From Tenodera sinensis (taxonomy: Eukaryota > Arthropoda > Insecta > Mantodea > Mantidae): a DNA stretch of 64,000 nt. Below the pieces are notes generated by a model. It saw only the letters and a list, made by a program, of their open reading frames with translations. It had not been told where the DNA came from and did no database searches. The DNA is taken from the NCBI GenBank assembly GCA_030765045.1, contig CM060964.1:171024719-171088718 (forward strand). The letters are read 5' to 3'. A program made the translations under genes and the position numbers. This document shows positions 1-10,788 of this stretch, piece after piece. Every line of letters starts with the position of its first letter. Position 1 is the first letter of the stretch.

Positions 1-3000
1 CACTTAGGGTTTGATGTCTCGGTAGCTCATCTGGTGCAGTAGCTGCCTCTGCGCTGTACGTCACTATGTTGATTTTGTATGGGATTGCTACTGGGATTTA
101 GGTAGGCATGAGTCGGATATTTAAGTCTTCTCCGGCGCGAGGTTAGATGACAAAATACACTGCACTGACATTTCCTGATTTATTTTCCATCACATAAATG
201 CCTCGAAGAACAGACCTGGGCGAGTTTCTGTTATTGTGTTTTAACCATCTCGTATCACCCCAGTTATTTACATCATCCTTACGCTAATCTCGGTCACTTT
301 TGACACGGCGATGTTTTTGGCGCGAAACTAGCCCCACATTTTTTTTCACTGATTCATCCTTGGTAGCAACAACACGAATTTCCCGTATTTATACTTTTTC
401 ACCCACTCAGCTTTCTCTCGTCCCGTTATGGGGGGGGGGGGTTATATTGTGTCCCCAGCTGTGTCCTTGGACTTTTAAGCCATCCTTTAGCGAAAAATGA
501 CAAAAGATGTTTGTCCTCTGTCGACATGTACCTTTCAGAAATGCACCCAGGTTAACATGCATTCAAGAGGCAACTTCACTTCACAAATTTCATCATACAA
601 AAATCATACTTAAACCTATGTGTCTTACATTTACGTTTTGGTCCGATAATTATAATTATAGATACATGGAAGTTCCCATCTCAACTGCATCTTACATCTT
701 TAAGATTTCCTTGAATATTTAACATCTCTGATTTAATTATCCATTCTTAGGTGTTCTTATTGTAAAGTTGGTACAGTTTTGTCTGCACATGTTTGTTAAA
801 GTTGTTCCCCACATACCATATAATCATTATCTTGTGTTAAACTTCTTGCAATGTATTTATTTGAACTACCTAAGGGTAAAAGGGGACAGTTTACATTTTG
901 TATGAAGGTCCTTACCAGTAAACATGTTTGAAGTTGTATTAGTATCCATTCTGTTCCTCTCTAGCCCCTAAAAGGGCACATTAAGGTCTTATTAAGCTGT
1001 GTATTCAGTTAGGTTCAATACTTGCATGATTGCCTTCTACTCTTGTGATGATCCAATTGTTCCCAACAACTACTAAAGATTTAAAGCCAGTGACAGGCTA
1101 ACTCAAACATAAAGAATGATGCCACAGAAATGTTTTAGGGATCATCAGCATAGATTTGATGGGGCAAATAGAGTGGTGGTTAGTCTTCCAAATGTGATGC
1201 AGACTCTGATCATTGATTTGAACTGGATGCTATAATGTCTCCCTCTTCCATTTTTTTTATTTTGAGTAGAAGAATTCAGTAAAAACAACAATATTAATGG
1301 TCATAATACTTTAGGAATGGAGTGCAATGCAGTTATTAAGTAATATGGTAATATGTGTATTATTTATTCACTCTTTAACCTTTTTTTTAAAGTGTGCTGA
1401 GAAAGTTTTAGTTTTAGAGAAAGTGACAATTCAATCATTGCTCAATAGCCTTGAAAGTCTTAATGGTTAGTATGCATTTGTACCTAAACTACAGTGATAT
1501 TTCATATAGAATCATCAACTCTCAAGTAAAAATTAGTATCCCTACAAAAAAGAAATGGAAAGGTAGAAAAAGGGTTAATTCTGGCATTCAAGATATAAAA
1601 AATATAATATGTAATACATTAAAAGATGCTTGTTGTGTGATCAGTGGAGTATTTACACGTAAAGAAAACTAAATAAAACCTTTCCTCATCACTATGTTTA
1701 TTCTTTCATGTCAACAACAGTACATTACATAAAATTGAGAAGCAGTGAAAACAAAGGAAAAACAGTTCATACAAACATAGAGATGTAAAAGCCTGAAGCT
1801 ACCCTGGCTCCATGTCCCATTACGCAACAATGCTGTTTAGTAATTAATGATGTTCATCATACTGTTTATTACAACTCATATTTCTTGTTTTATATGAAAA
1901 AAGCATTATTGTTTTTTTGGATTGTTTCAGTGATAATTTTTATGGTTAGTTCTGCATATTTTGGGGGTTTATATTCTTCAGATTGAAACTCAGCAGATAA
2001 AGGAAGTATTGTCACTTAAATATAGTTTTTAATAAGTGATGGAACAGTGCCACTATTTCTCAATACTTGATGCGAGTACTGATTTTTAAGCATTTATACT
2101 CAATACTTTATAAAAGGCTGTAAAGGTGATAGCTTGTTCAGTGATTCATATTCTTAGTAGTTTTCCTTGTATAAACTCAGATAAGCAATTTTATTTTTGC
2201 TCATCACTTTTAGGTATCACAGCATCTTGTTCTGACAGAATGGGAGACTCATACATTTCTTTCTCAATAGAGGTTCTGTAAACTTTACCAGGTTATGAAT
2301 GTAACAGGTTCTTTAAATTTGTTGTATTGTGTGAATACCTCCATGCAAAAATATTGTTTGCAAATTTTACACACTGCTTTGTTATTAGTACTGTCTACTT
2401 CAAAATAAGTCCACATTTCACTCATGTTTTATTCAACACAACTCTTGTACATTGGTAAAACGAAATATTTATTGAAATTAGTCACACAGTACAAGTATAA
2501 GGTACAGTTGTGACCTGAGTTTGACTTGCAAAACACAAACTAACAGATGGAAGGAAAAACAAATATTTCCATGTACTGTGTTATCTTGCATATAAGTTCT
2601 GATTTGTTTCTGCTGGATTCACAGTTTTGGTCATTGGAGTAGTTAAATATTATGGTCAAGAGTGAGTCACCAAGCCAGGCTGTTGCAGAAATATGAATTA
2701 GTGTGTCAGCTAAATTAGCTTAATTCAAAACACAGCTAGCACTACATGTTATATGAGTACTTGCAGTCCTTCCCCCTTTCTTTTGCAGGGTTTCATTTAT
2801 TATTAGAGCCTATGAAATGTTGCATTCATTCACTTACAGGAAACTCAGTCAAAGTCTATAAAGAACTATAGTTCAGTAACTCTCTGGAGACACATAAATC
2901 TTCACTCCTTTCATTCCTTATCCTGCATAAAGTTAAGTGTGACAGCTTTAAGTAATGCATATTTTAACATTTAGAAGTATCTACAAATCATTGAAGGTTT

Positions 3001-3089
3001 ATCTCAATGTATTAGATGTACTTCAGTACCACTGAGTATCAACGGTATCAAGGTCCCACCCTTATTTTTAATGCTTTTTTATTCTACAG
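1..3089. other. Intronic or upstream stretch, no gene recognised
   Basis: AT-rich DNA upstream of the first visible Sec31 exon. I see no exon or mobile element that I can name. A run of 12 G lies at 430-441. Bases 20-60 look weakly like a tRNA A box, but no matching B box follows. The Sec31 beta-propeller exons are not recognisable here and should lie before the window. Confidence 0.5.
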
Positions 3090-3215
3090 CTCAGCAAGTT
3101 CACAAACAAAGTCGGAGACTCAAAGTTTGAAGAGGATGTTAATACAGTGAACCTTGGATGCTCTACAGATCCTGTAAAAAATTTGAGTAATCAGGTGGCT
3201 ACCCTTGGACATGAT
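3090..3215 (+). CDS. Sec31: Sec31 internal exon (first of four visible)
   Basis: A 126-bp exon bordered by a pyrimidine-rich acceptor (ttctacag, ending 3089) and a consensus donor (gtaagc, from 3216). It is exactly 42 codons, phase 0 at both ends, and fully open. The peptide begins LSKFTNKVGDSKFEEDV and is acidic and hydrophilic. That fits the linker between the beta-propeller and the alpha-solenoid of Sec31, the outer COPII subunit that assembles with Sec13 on ER-exit-site vesicles. The assignment rests mainly on phase continuity with the next exons, because this linker is poorly conserved across animals. It could instead be an exon of another gene, but no other candidate is visible. Confidence 0.65.
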
Positions 3216-5650
3216 GTAAGCTTTCATTTGTCTTGAGTACTGTTTTATTTTTTGAGTTTGTATAGCATAGGTTTGTGGCATACAGAAATTAAACAAGTGG
3301 TATATTCCTCGAGGAAGAAAAGAAAATTGTGGTTTCTGGGAGAGAAGAGCATGGATAAATATTAAATTCATCATTTCCTAAAATGGTCAATTTAGGTTTA
3401 AAAATTCTCAAAGATTGAGCAAAGAATACAAAGACTATCAAGGTAGATTCACAGAAAATTTGTTGATGTGTGATCTTAAATGTCAGCCTGACAGTGTGCT
3501 TGTTGTATCTTTGAAAATACAGTGGTAGAATAAACGTTTCAAGTTAATTCCTTTATAGCCAATGTACTTACTGTATTAACATAGTTGAATAAGCCAATGG
3601 GAGATGAATAATGAACCATAGCGTTCAACATTAGTGTTATAAATTGCATTGCAAAAGAAATGTGAGGCCGTTTTTAATACCACAATAATGGAGGGGTTGC
3701 CTATATGTGTATGGCATAGCCTGCAGCCATTCAGAAAAAATAAAAAACTAGAAAAACTAGATATTACATTTTTAAGTTGAAGCTGAATTTTAACACCTGC
3801 TCTGAACTATACCACTCTCAAAATCACTTTTAAGACATAGGGTAGATCAAGGAACTCTGACACAGAAATTTATTCCATAAAAGAAGTCAGAGGGTAAAAA
3901 ATGTTGGAAGTTGTATTGGTTGAAAAAGTGTAATTCAATACAATGAAGCACAAAATTAATAATGTAATCTTCAGTCAAACACTTTCAGCTAGTGTTGGCT
4001 ATGGGTTGTGGGTCTGAAAATCCCACAATCAAGCTGTCTCTGTCTCTCTCTTAGTTTAGTGAACTTTAGGTTAGAATTACCTTCCGACGCAACAATTCGT
4101 GAGACTTTCTTTATATTTCTTCATGAATATCTTTAGCTGTGTTGTCAATGTTGAACCTTGAACCACTTTTGATAGATTAACTTTATCTTGAATGTTGTGA
4201 TTCTCCACCCAAATATGATGACCTACCACAGATTTATCAGTCCTTTAAGCATAACAAGTTCTATGTAAATAGAAAATTAAATAAAAAAGGAAATCTGCAA
4301 ACTACACAATAAAATCACAAATTCATAAAGAAAACCAAAGAACTAGAAAAAGTAATGAAAAAAGTAATAATCTAAATCTTTTGGTTAATATTTATAACAG
4401 AAATTTCAGCCAAGCAGAAATAACTTTCCTAGGCAGAGATTTAAAATGTGGATTTCATGGCCAACATTGCAGACTATACTGGGTGTAAAGGAATATAGTG
4501 CTGAAAACATGGATTTTTATATATGTGCAGACAAGTTTTCATATGCGTCATTGTCATAGTGTCAAGGCATTGGTTCATAAAATACACAGATTTTTGCCCC
4601 TCAAGAAGAATAATGAGCTTTTCCATCCAGGAATTGGTGGATACCATTATAGGGTAAGCTGACTGGAATTTGGAGGCTGCTGTCGGATTGTATGTGTAAA
4701 ACATGTCTTCATTGTTAAGATCTTCATGGAAGAACATTAGTAGCTGCATTTGTTGATTATGAGAAACTAGTTTGGCAACCATCATCTTGATACGAAGGCA
4801 AAACTTGTAAGCTCACTGAGATCTTTGGCAACCATCATCTTGATACGAAGGCAAAAGATCTCAGTGAGCTCACAAGTGAAGATAATGTTCTTAAAACCAT
4901 CAAACAAACAGCCAGAGTAGCACATGCAGTGTAGTGTGAAATATCTGTGCCTCTCACTGAACAATGCATTGTGTATTGAATGAGGAGCACTTGGAGCTGT
5001 ATCGTGCAACATGTATAACACCTGCAAGAAGAGGGCTTTCCAGCAACTACAGAGTTCTCTAAATGGCTTTTAAATAAAACAATACAAAATTTGTTTTCTT
5101 TCTGAGGTATTAGCCAAAGATGAAATGTGCTTTATGAGCATTGATGTATTAAGTTTCATAACAGCCACCCACCCACCCATAGGGGAATTTTCAGCTTATT
5201 CGTGATCTTTTAATAGGGAGTCATGTATTGCAAGCTCATTTGATGAATACTAGCTACTTAGGTTTTCTTCAGGGTGGTCTACCACAGTTTCTAGTAAATG
5301 TACCACTGCAAACAAGGATGAATATGTCATTTCTTTCTGATGGTGTTCCAGAGCATTTAAGTTGCTAGGTACCAGTGTGTCTTGTTAAACAAATATGTTC
5401 GGTCTTTCAGCATTTACAGTAATAGTATTGGTTTGCTTCAATTTATATCTCTGATGGATTTAAATTACGATGTTGGTGATTTCCATTAACAGACTTCCAG
5501 TTCTCTCTCTCTCTCTCTTCTCCCTCTCCCCCTCTTGCCCTCTTGAAATCAGGCTTATTGCTTGTTTATAAGTAGAGCAAAATTAAGTTGGAGCGTTGGC
5601 CCTTCATTAAAAAAAGAGTATGTGCCTTTGATAATTAGCTGCACTCTGTA
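3216..5650 (+). other. Sec31 intron, no gene recognised
   Basis: AT-rich intronic DNA. The only notable features are a local duplication-inversion at 4771-4877 and a TC-rich simple stretch near 5503-5535. Short minus-strand open frames near 3120-3374 and 4474-5027 show no recognisable motif and look like chance. Confidence 0.6.
4771..4877. repeat. Direct repeat plus inverted repeat (template-switch scar)
   Basis: A 33-bp segment starting tttggcaacc occurs at 4771-4803 and again at 4824-4856. Flanking the second copy, the 22 bp at 4803-4824 recur as a reverse complement at 4856-4877 with one mismatch. The result is a stem of about 22 bp with a loop of about 31 nt. This geometry fits replication strand switching better than a transposon. 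Confidence 0.75.
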
Positions 5651-5658
5651 GTATACAC

Positions 5659-7066
5659 TATGGTGACCAGACATCCCTTTTTTACTGGTATTGTCCCTTT
5701 TTAGCCTCTGGTCCCATTGTTCCAAAAAAATTTAATGAGATGCTTGCTGTCCTCTTTTGTTCCCCCTAAATTCATAGTATTGACTTGTTTATTATAGGTT
5801 CGAAATGATTTTTTTAATTAGAAAATATCCATATTACAGCTGTTATCCAGCTTTGTGAATGCACTCTCTTTGCGATAACTTGAAAATGCGGAAGTCATTG
5901 GTAGCACTGCTTTATCAACCCTATGTGCCAATGCCAGTCTCCGTGTAATGCAGTATCAATAAAATAATAGTGAAGTTGTAAAAGATATGTCATGTAGTGA
6001 TATCCCATCTTGTTTTTTTTTTAATAATGCCAGAAAGGAAGTGTAATTTCACCCAGATTTAAAAGAAAACTATTCCATTCTTGAGAGAAGTTAACAGAAA
6101 CAAATTGATATGTATAGTGTTTCATTCACTTTTTTTCAACTGAACATCGTCATTCTGATATAAAATATTTGAAAAAGTAAAAACATAAACTGGTAGTCAC
6201 TGCTTCCTGTTCAAGTCAAGATGTTATATCATTTTTCATGAAATGGAAAAGTTAACGGATGAAAGTTAATGTCTTGCATTGCAGGAAGGTTTGTTTGCAT
6301 TTCATGCGGTTCTCTTTGAGATAGATGGACTCGCTTCTGCAATAGTGAGAAATTTGCTTCAAAAGAAATTTACATGTGGATAAATAAAGGACAAATCAAT
6401 TTTAGTGAATGTCCTGGCACCATATGCAATGCAAGAAATAGCAGCTGAACTGAAAGAAGCTAAATGTATCTCAGTTTGTTGGACACATTAAACCATATAA
6501 ATCTGAAACTGGTGCCCACCCTAATTGGGTACTTTGCCCCAACTAAAGGTATTCATGTTAAAGTTATTTAATTCTGGAACCTAACAGTACAAGAGCAGAA
6601 TTGCTTACAAACCATATTATAGACATTTTTTTATAGTACCAGCTGGCAGAAAATTATTTCATTTTCTGCAGATAACTGCAACACCAATTTCAGAGGATAC
6701 ATGTGAGGTATACTGTTAATGTGTAACTGCAATCATAATTTTCTAGTAATTGCTGCACTTTATTTTGTTTTTATATTTTTCACTTAATATGGTTATTTAA
6801 AGGACATTGTATTTAGTTTAAAAGATATTCAATTTGGTTAAGTCAACATGATGTTTTGGCAAAACCTGTTATGTTCAAACAAGGTATAAATAAATAAACA
6901 CTTTAGTTCTGAATTTAACCTAAGCTCAAAGTATTTATACAGTATAATAATATGCTGTTCAACTTTATAGTGAATTGTACCAGAAGTGACCTGTTTTATC
7001 CCTTTTTTTAAGTGTTAAAATATCCCAAGTGTTCCTGTTTTTGGTTTTGGAAATCTGGCTACCCTA
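5659..7066 (+). mobile_element. Decayed hAT DNA transposon
   Basis: The ends are a short imperfect inverted repeat: TATGGTGACCAGACATCCC at 5659 and, reverse-complemented, TAGGGTAGCCAGATTTCC ending at 7066. The flanking 8-mers gtatacac (5651-5658) and gtgtactc (7067-7074) match at six of eight positions, as expected for an old 8-bp hAT duplication. Inside is a broken hAT-type transposase fragment. It lies in the Sec31 intron just upstream of the second exon. Confidence 0.7.
6279..6720 (+). pseudogene. hAT transposase fragment (EGLFAFH type)
   Basis: The reading frame contains EGLFAFHAVLFEIDGLAS, and after a TGA (near 6379) the same frame continues with VNVLAPYAMQEIAAELKEAK. Both match a conserved block of arthropod hAT-like transposases, whose usual form I recall as E-G-L-F-A-F-H-T then N-V-L-A-P. 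Further stops follow (for example after SVCWTH), and no dimerisation domain is visible, so it cannot make a full transposase. It lies between the two hAT-like termini at 5659 and 7066, which supports those boundaries. Confidence 0.65.
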
Positions 7067-7175
7067 GTGTACTCCAACCACTATATAAGCATAAGGAATG
7101 ACATTAAAAGTTTATATTTGCAGATATATAGTTAATAACTGTTTAGCTGAATGAGATTTTAAATGCTACTTTCAG

Positions 7176-7263
7176 GTACCAGAACATGATCCAGTCACAG
7201 CATTTGATAACGTAGTTGCAAACAAGGAAGCTCCTGAATTGGTGAAAATTTTGACTGGTGATG
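7176..7263 (+). CDS. Sec31: Sec31 internal exon (second visible)
   Basis: An 88-bp exon with acceptor tttcag (ending 7175) and donor gtaaat (from 7264). It starts in phase 0, matching the end of the exon at 3090-3215, and ends with one extra base. It reads VPEHDPVTAFDNVVANKEAP then ELVKILTGD. The leftover G joins the AT that opens the exon at 33893 to make an aspartate codon, giving ...TGD-D-TEGLISQ. This leads straight into the conserved Sec31 'GLISQALL' block. The phase match across a 26.6-kb intron is the main support. Confidence 0.75.
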
Positions 7264-7689
7264 GTAAATATGCCTTATTTTCAGTATTTCTGTAGAAACA
7301 CTCTTCTTTCTTTTTCTTTGGAGGGGGAAGGGAGATATTTACATATCTTCTGGCATTCAGCTTTGTGAAACCTTAGAGTACATCAGTTTATGCCAATCTG
7401 TGATTATCTTTTATCGCTGGTTTAAACAGTCTTTGTACAGCAACCTTCTAAATAAAATTAATTTATAGTGTACTGCCATGTTACAGGTAGTACATTCCCA
7501 AACATATTATTTAAAATGCACAAATTTGTAACAACAAATTTCTCTATGTATTTACAGAGAAAGCAATATAGTGCAAAATTTTGTATTTAGAGTATATTGT
7601 TGAAAACAAAAATACTTTCTGTGTAGTGTGACATTTGAGGAAGGAATAGTACCTAACATGAGAGGTAAACCAAATTAACAGGTTGCAGT

Positions 7690-9020
7690 AAGGATGTAAA
7701 TTGAGTGCTATAGTCTTTGACTAATACATTGATGATATATTGCAAGGGATACACAAGAACAATAATTTTATGCTAACCATAAAAATTATTGCAATTCCTG
7801 GTGTATTATTTGTACATTGATTTGATTGTAGGATCAATTACAGTAAATGGTTTAAAAAATCTCAAGAATTAGACAAATATGGCAATGAGTAGAATATACA
7901 GGTAAATCAAGATAAAACACCAAGCGTAGTATTTTACAAAAGCACAAAATTGAGCCATTCTGAAAAGTGGAAGAAAGCTAACAAAGGTTATAAAGATAGT
8001 AGGAGAATATACTTATTTCGGAATTAAAATTAAGTTACAAAAACAAAAGGAGCAATGTCAACTTCTATAAATAACAAATACAAAGTACCTAATATAAATG
8101 TCAAATTATCAGAAGAAATATACAATATGGTGGTTGAACCCAAAATATTGTATGGTATTGAGGTATGGAGGAGAGGAAATTATACACAGGATGTTCTGTA
8201 GGGAAGTGCTAGGTCTACCAAGTGCAAATGTAAAGCAAGTAGCCCAAATGAATTGGAAAGAGTGCCAGAGCATGGTTATGGAAAGCTTTTAAATGTTAAT
8301 TAAGATTCTTGAATTTAGAAGAAAGTAGCTTACTAAGAAAATGCTTAGAATATCAAGAGATGTGCATCAGCAATTCTGGAGAGACTAACAGAAAATAATG
8401 GATTAGGAGAAATTTGGAGAAGAGAAAATAATTATAAAGGTTTTGGAAAGAAGCAGGGAAGAGATTTGAGGATATAGAAATAAAAAAGTTCTTCAGTGAG
8501 ATGACTGAAAATCAATGAAAATGAAAGGGAAATATAAATTGATGAAGCAATTCGGAAACAAAGTTTCACTTCAGTTTCAGAGTATCACATGGATAAGAGT
8601 GTGTGAATGGAGATTAAAGTACTAAGAAAGGGTGTTCCATGGAAGTAGTGCTTTATTTGCACAGGATATGAAGATATTGAAGACATTATGTGAGTAAATG
8701 AACTGATCAGAGGGGAAACAGGTTAATAAATTAGAAATGGTTAAATCAGATAGAAAAATAGCTGTTGAAATTTTCAGAAGGATAGTAAAAACATGGTAGT
8801 TTCTAAACAGAGTGAAAAAAAGAACCGGAATTGGTGTGCTGAAAGAGAGGTAGCATAAACATAACTGCTTAATAGATTGTAGTACTTTTGTAATTAAGAG
8901 ACTATTATAAATTGTATATCGAAATTATGTTGCGCATATAGAATATGTCTGGCTAAGAGACTGGGCTCAATGCCTTGTCATATTTATGTGTATTAGCTTA
9001 GCATAAATAAATAAAACATA
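7690..9020 (+). mobile_element. LINE 3' fragment (ORF2 C-terminus and tail)
   Basis: Broken coding text of a non-LTR retrotransposon reverse transcriptase C-terminus. Recognisable pieces are VVEPKILYGIEVWRR near 8130 and a motif like C-R-E-V-L-G-L-P-S-A-N near 8200, with frameshifts between them. Both belong to the thumb and post-RT region (consensus E-x-K-I-L-Y-G-x-E-x-W). The 3' end near 8940-9025 has a non-coding stretch ending in an aaataaataaaa tail, so the element is in + orientation. The 5' portion, with endonuclease and catalytic RT, is missing. It may be the same family as the minus-strand LINE at 36170-48060, which has the same Y-G-I-E-I-W motif. Confidence 0.7.
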
Positions 9021-9079
9021 CTAAGCAAGAACTATGTCATATCAAAGATTAACCTAAAAGTTACTTTGAATAAAAGCCT

Positions 9080-9420
9080 TTGAGCTGTATAGTCCTGTGG
9101 AATGGATTAATGCTTGCCTGTCATTCCACAAGTTGCTGGCTGGACCCATTTACTAGCGGGAGACACCCAGCAGGAAGTATCCATTATTGATGCTAGAGTG
9201 ATGAGGATGACAATGGAATGAGAGGACCTACAGCTTTAACTGTGAACTCTGAACCACGTTGGGTTCTGTGGATTACTTACAATAGCCAGTTGGAGGTAAA
9301 GGTTTAGATAGGGCTGACATAAGATCGCAATCCAAGAGCTAGGAATTGAACCATAGACTCGCCAGAAGAGCTGCAAACAAAACCACATAGTTACTATGAT
9401 GCCCCATTGTGATATGTATG
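9080..9420 (-). mobile_element. tRNA-derived SINE-like repeat, degenerate
   Basis: On the minus strand a polymerase III B box GGTTCAATTCC (near 9340) follows an A-box-like TAGTAACTATGTGG (near 9395). The spacing is tRNA-like but no cloverleaf is preserved. No target duplication found. Confidence 0.45.
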
Positions 9421-9479
9421 TAAAAAGAATAAATTGCTTTAACTGTACTGTAAGATGAAAATCCTAATACCTGCTGGTA

Positions 9480-9735
9480 GAGTAAACATCACCACCACCA
9501 CCACCGCCGCCACTGCCACCGCCGCCGCCACCGATTTACTGGCATGTAAAAGAACTCCTGGGGGACAAAATTCCGGCACACCGGTGACGCTGATGTGATC
9601 CCGGCAATTGACAGTGTCGTTAAAGACAACAGAATCAAATCAAACCACCACCATCACCAAGACAACAGAATCAAATCAAACCACCGCCACCACCGCCACC
9701 GCCACCGCCACCACCGCCACCGCCCATGGAAAAAG
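9480..9735 (+). mobile_element. SINE or LINE 3' tail with CCG/CCA repeats
   Basis: Contains a retroposon tail (aaaagaactcctgggggac, then acgctgatgtgatcccggca, then tcgttaaa) flanked by runs of CCA/CCG triplets at about 9490-9532 and 9680-9724. The unit caagacaacagaatcaaatc is duplicated in the tail. A 64-bp piece with the same tail sits at 46818-46881 with a clear target duplication, which confirms that it is a retroposon terminus. The open frame at 9608 is repeat-encoded. Confidence 0.6.
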
Positions 9736-9863
9736 AAACAATTTTAAAGGGAGTGAATCCCTGTATTTTACTATGCCAGCACCATGTTAATGCCTTTTCC
9801 CTTAGTATTGTTTAATTTATTGGGTTTCCTAGAATGTGCCTTTTGAAACCATGGCACCACCTT

Positions 9864-9968
9864 TTCCATTTTTAAATCAAACTTAGTAGTTTGCACATTT
9901 CCATTTTTAAATCAAGCTTAGCAGTTTGCACATTTCCATTTTTAAATAAAACTTAGCAGTTTGCACAT
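9864..9968. repeat. Three tandem copies of a 35-bp unit
   Basis: Unit starts at 9864, 9899 and 9934, each beginning ttccatttttaaat and ending near agtttgcaca. The copies differ at a few positions. No coding. Confidence 0.85.
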
Positions 9969-10044
9969 AGAGAGGGTTCTAAGTAAAGCTTTGAAGATTA
10001 GACACATTAACAAAGTGGCTAAGCCCTCACAACATTCCACATAT

Positions 10045-10623
10045 GACTCATTCCATGTCAAATCGCACAAAATTTGACCTTCATGTCTCCGATTTCATTA
10101 ATATTAAATGTACGTGTTCTGTGAATGAAAAAATTATACCCCTATTTTTTTTTTGTCTTTAAATTAATTATTTTGGTAAATATAAAGCATTAAATTTTCG
10201 GATATTTCTCGCACACCGTTCTACATAAACATAAATATCTCTGGTATTATTTTTCAGATAAATATGACCTGTAGCTCATTTTGGACATTGAAATGTGTAC
10301 TTTATTTATACGTTAAACAAAAAACAATTAGTTTGATATTTCCTGTTTTTACAAGGCCATTAACATTACAAACATCATTAACAATACTTACTGTACCCTA
10401 AAAATTTCCGGGAAAATTTTTAAAACGTAGCTTGATGATGCCATGTAATCCTAGAAAAAGTTCAGAATGGAATTCTAAATGCATGCAGAGAAATTAAATA
10501 ACTTACCAAGCCGTGCAGACTGGAGTCACGGCTAGAAGGTATGTATACACACCGCGTGCAGCTGATTGCGAGTCATGCGTTGTACTTCCGTCAAGGTCAA
10601 ACTCTTAGCATAAACATTGAAAT
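10045..10623 (+). repeat. Left terminal inverted repeat
   Basis: 579 bp, the reverse complement of 13460-14039 with scattered substitutions. Example: ccgtgcagactggagtcacg here against cgtgactccagtctgcacgg in the other arm. The inner end stops at acattgaaat. Confidence 0.9.
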
Positions 10624-10647
10624 AGCTATAGTGGATACTATATCACT

Positions 10648-10650
10648 CAC

Positions 10651-10707
<57 letters not shown>
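10648..10707. repeat. (CT)n/(AT)n microsatellite
   Basis: A run of CT dinucleotides followed by AT dinucleotides, between the left inverted repeat and the 3' end of the transposase gene. It is absent from the other arm. Confidence 0.95.
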
Positions 10708-10788
10708 GACACACAGTTAACATCACGATTTAAAATTCCAATAATAGATCTACACTTGCAGTCATTGCACTTCGAGTTACACTGAGTT

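Noticed and set aside
300..722. Two short + frames near the window start
   Set aside because: No domain, low-complexity composition and no splice context; chance frames in AT-rich DNA.
9608..9790. Thr/Asn-rich protein-coding gene
   Set aside because: The frame is produced by CCA/CCG triplet repeats and a duplicated retroposon tail; no conserved domain.
9864..9968. CRISPR-like array
   Set aside because: Three 35-bp units are directly adjacent without spacers, in a eukaryotic genome; an ordinary tandem repeat.
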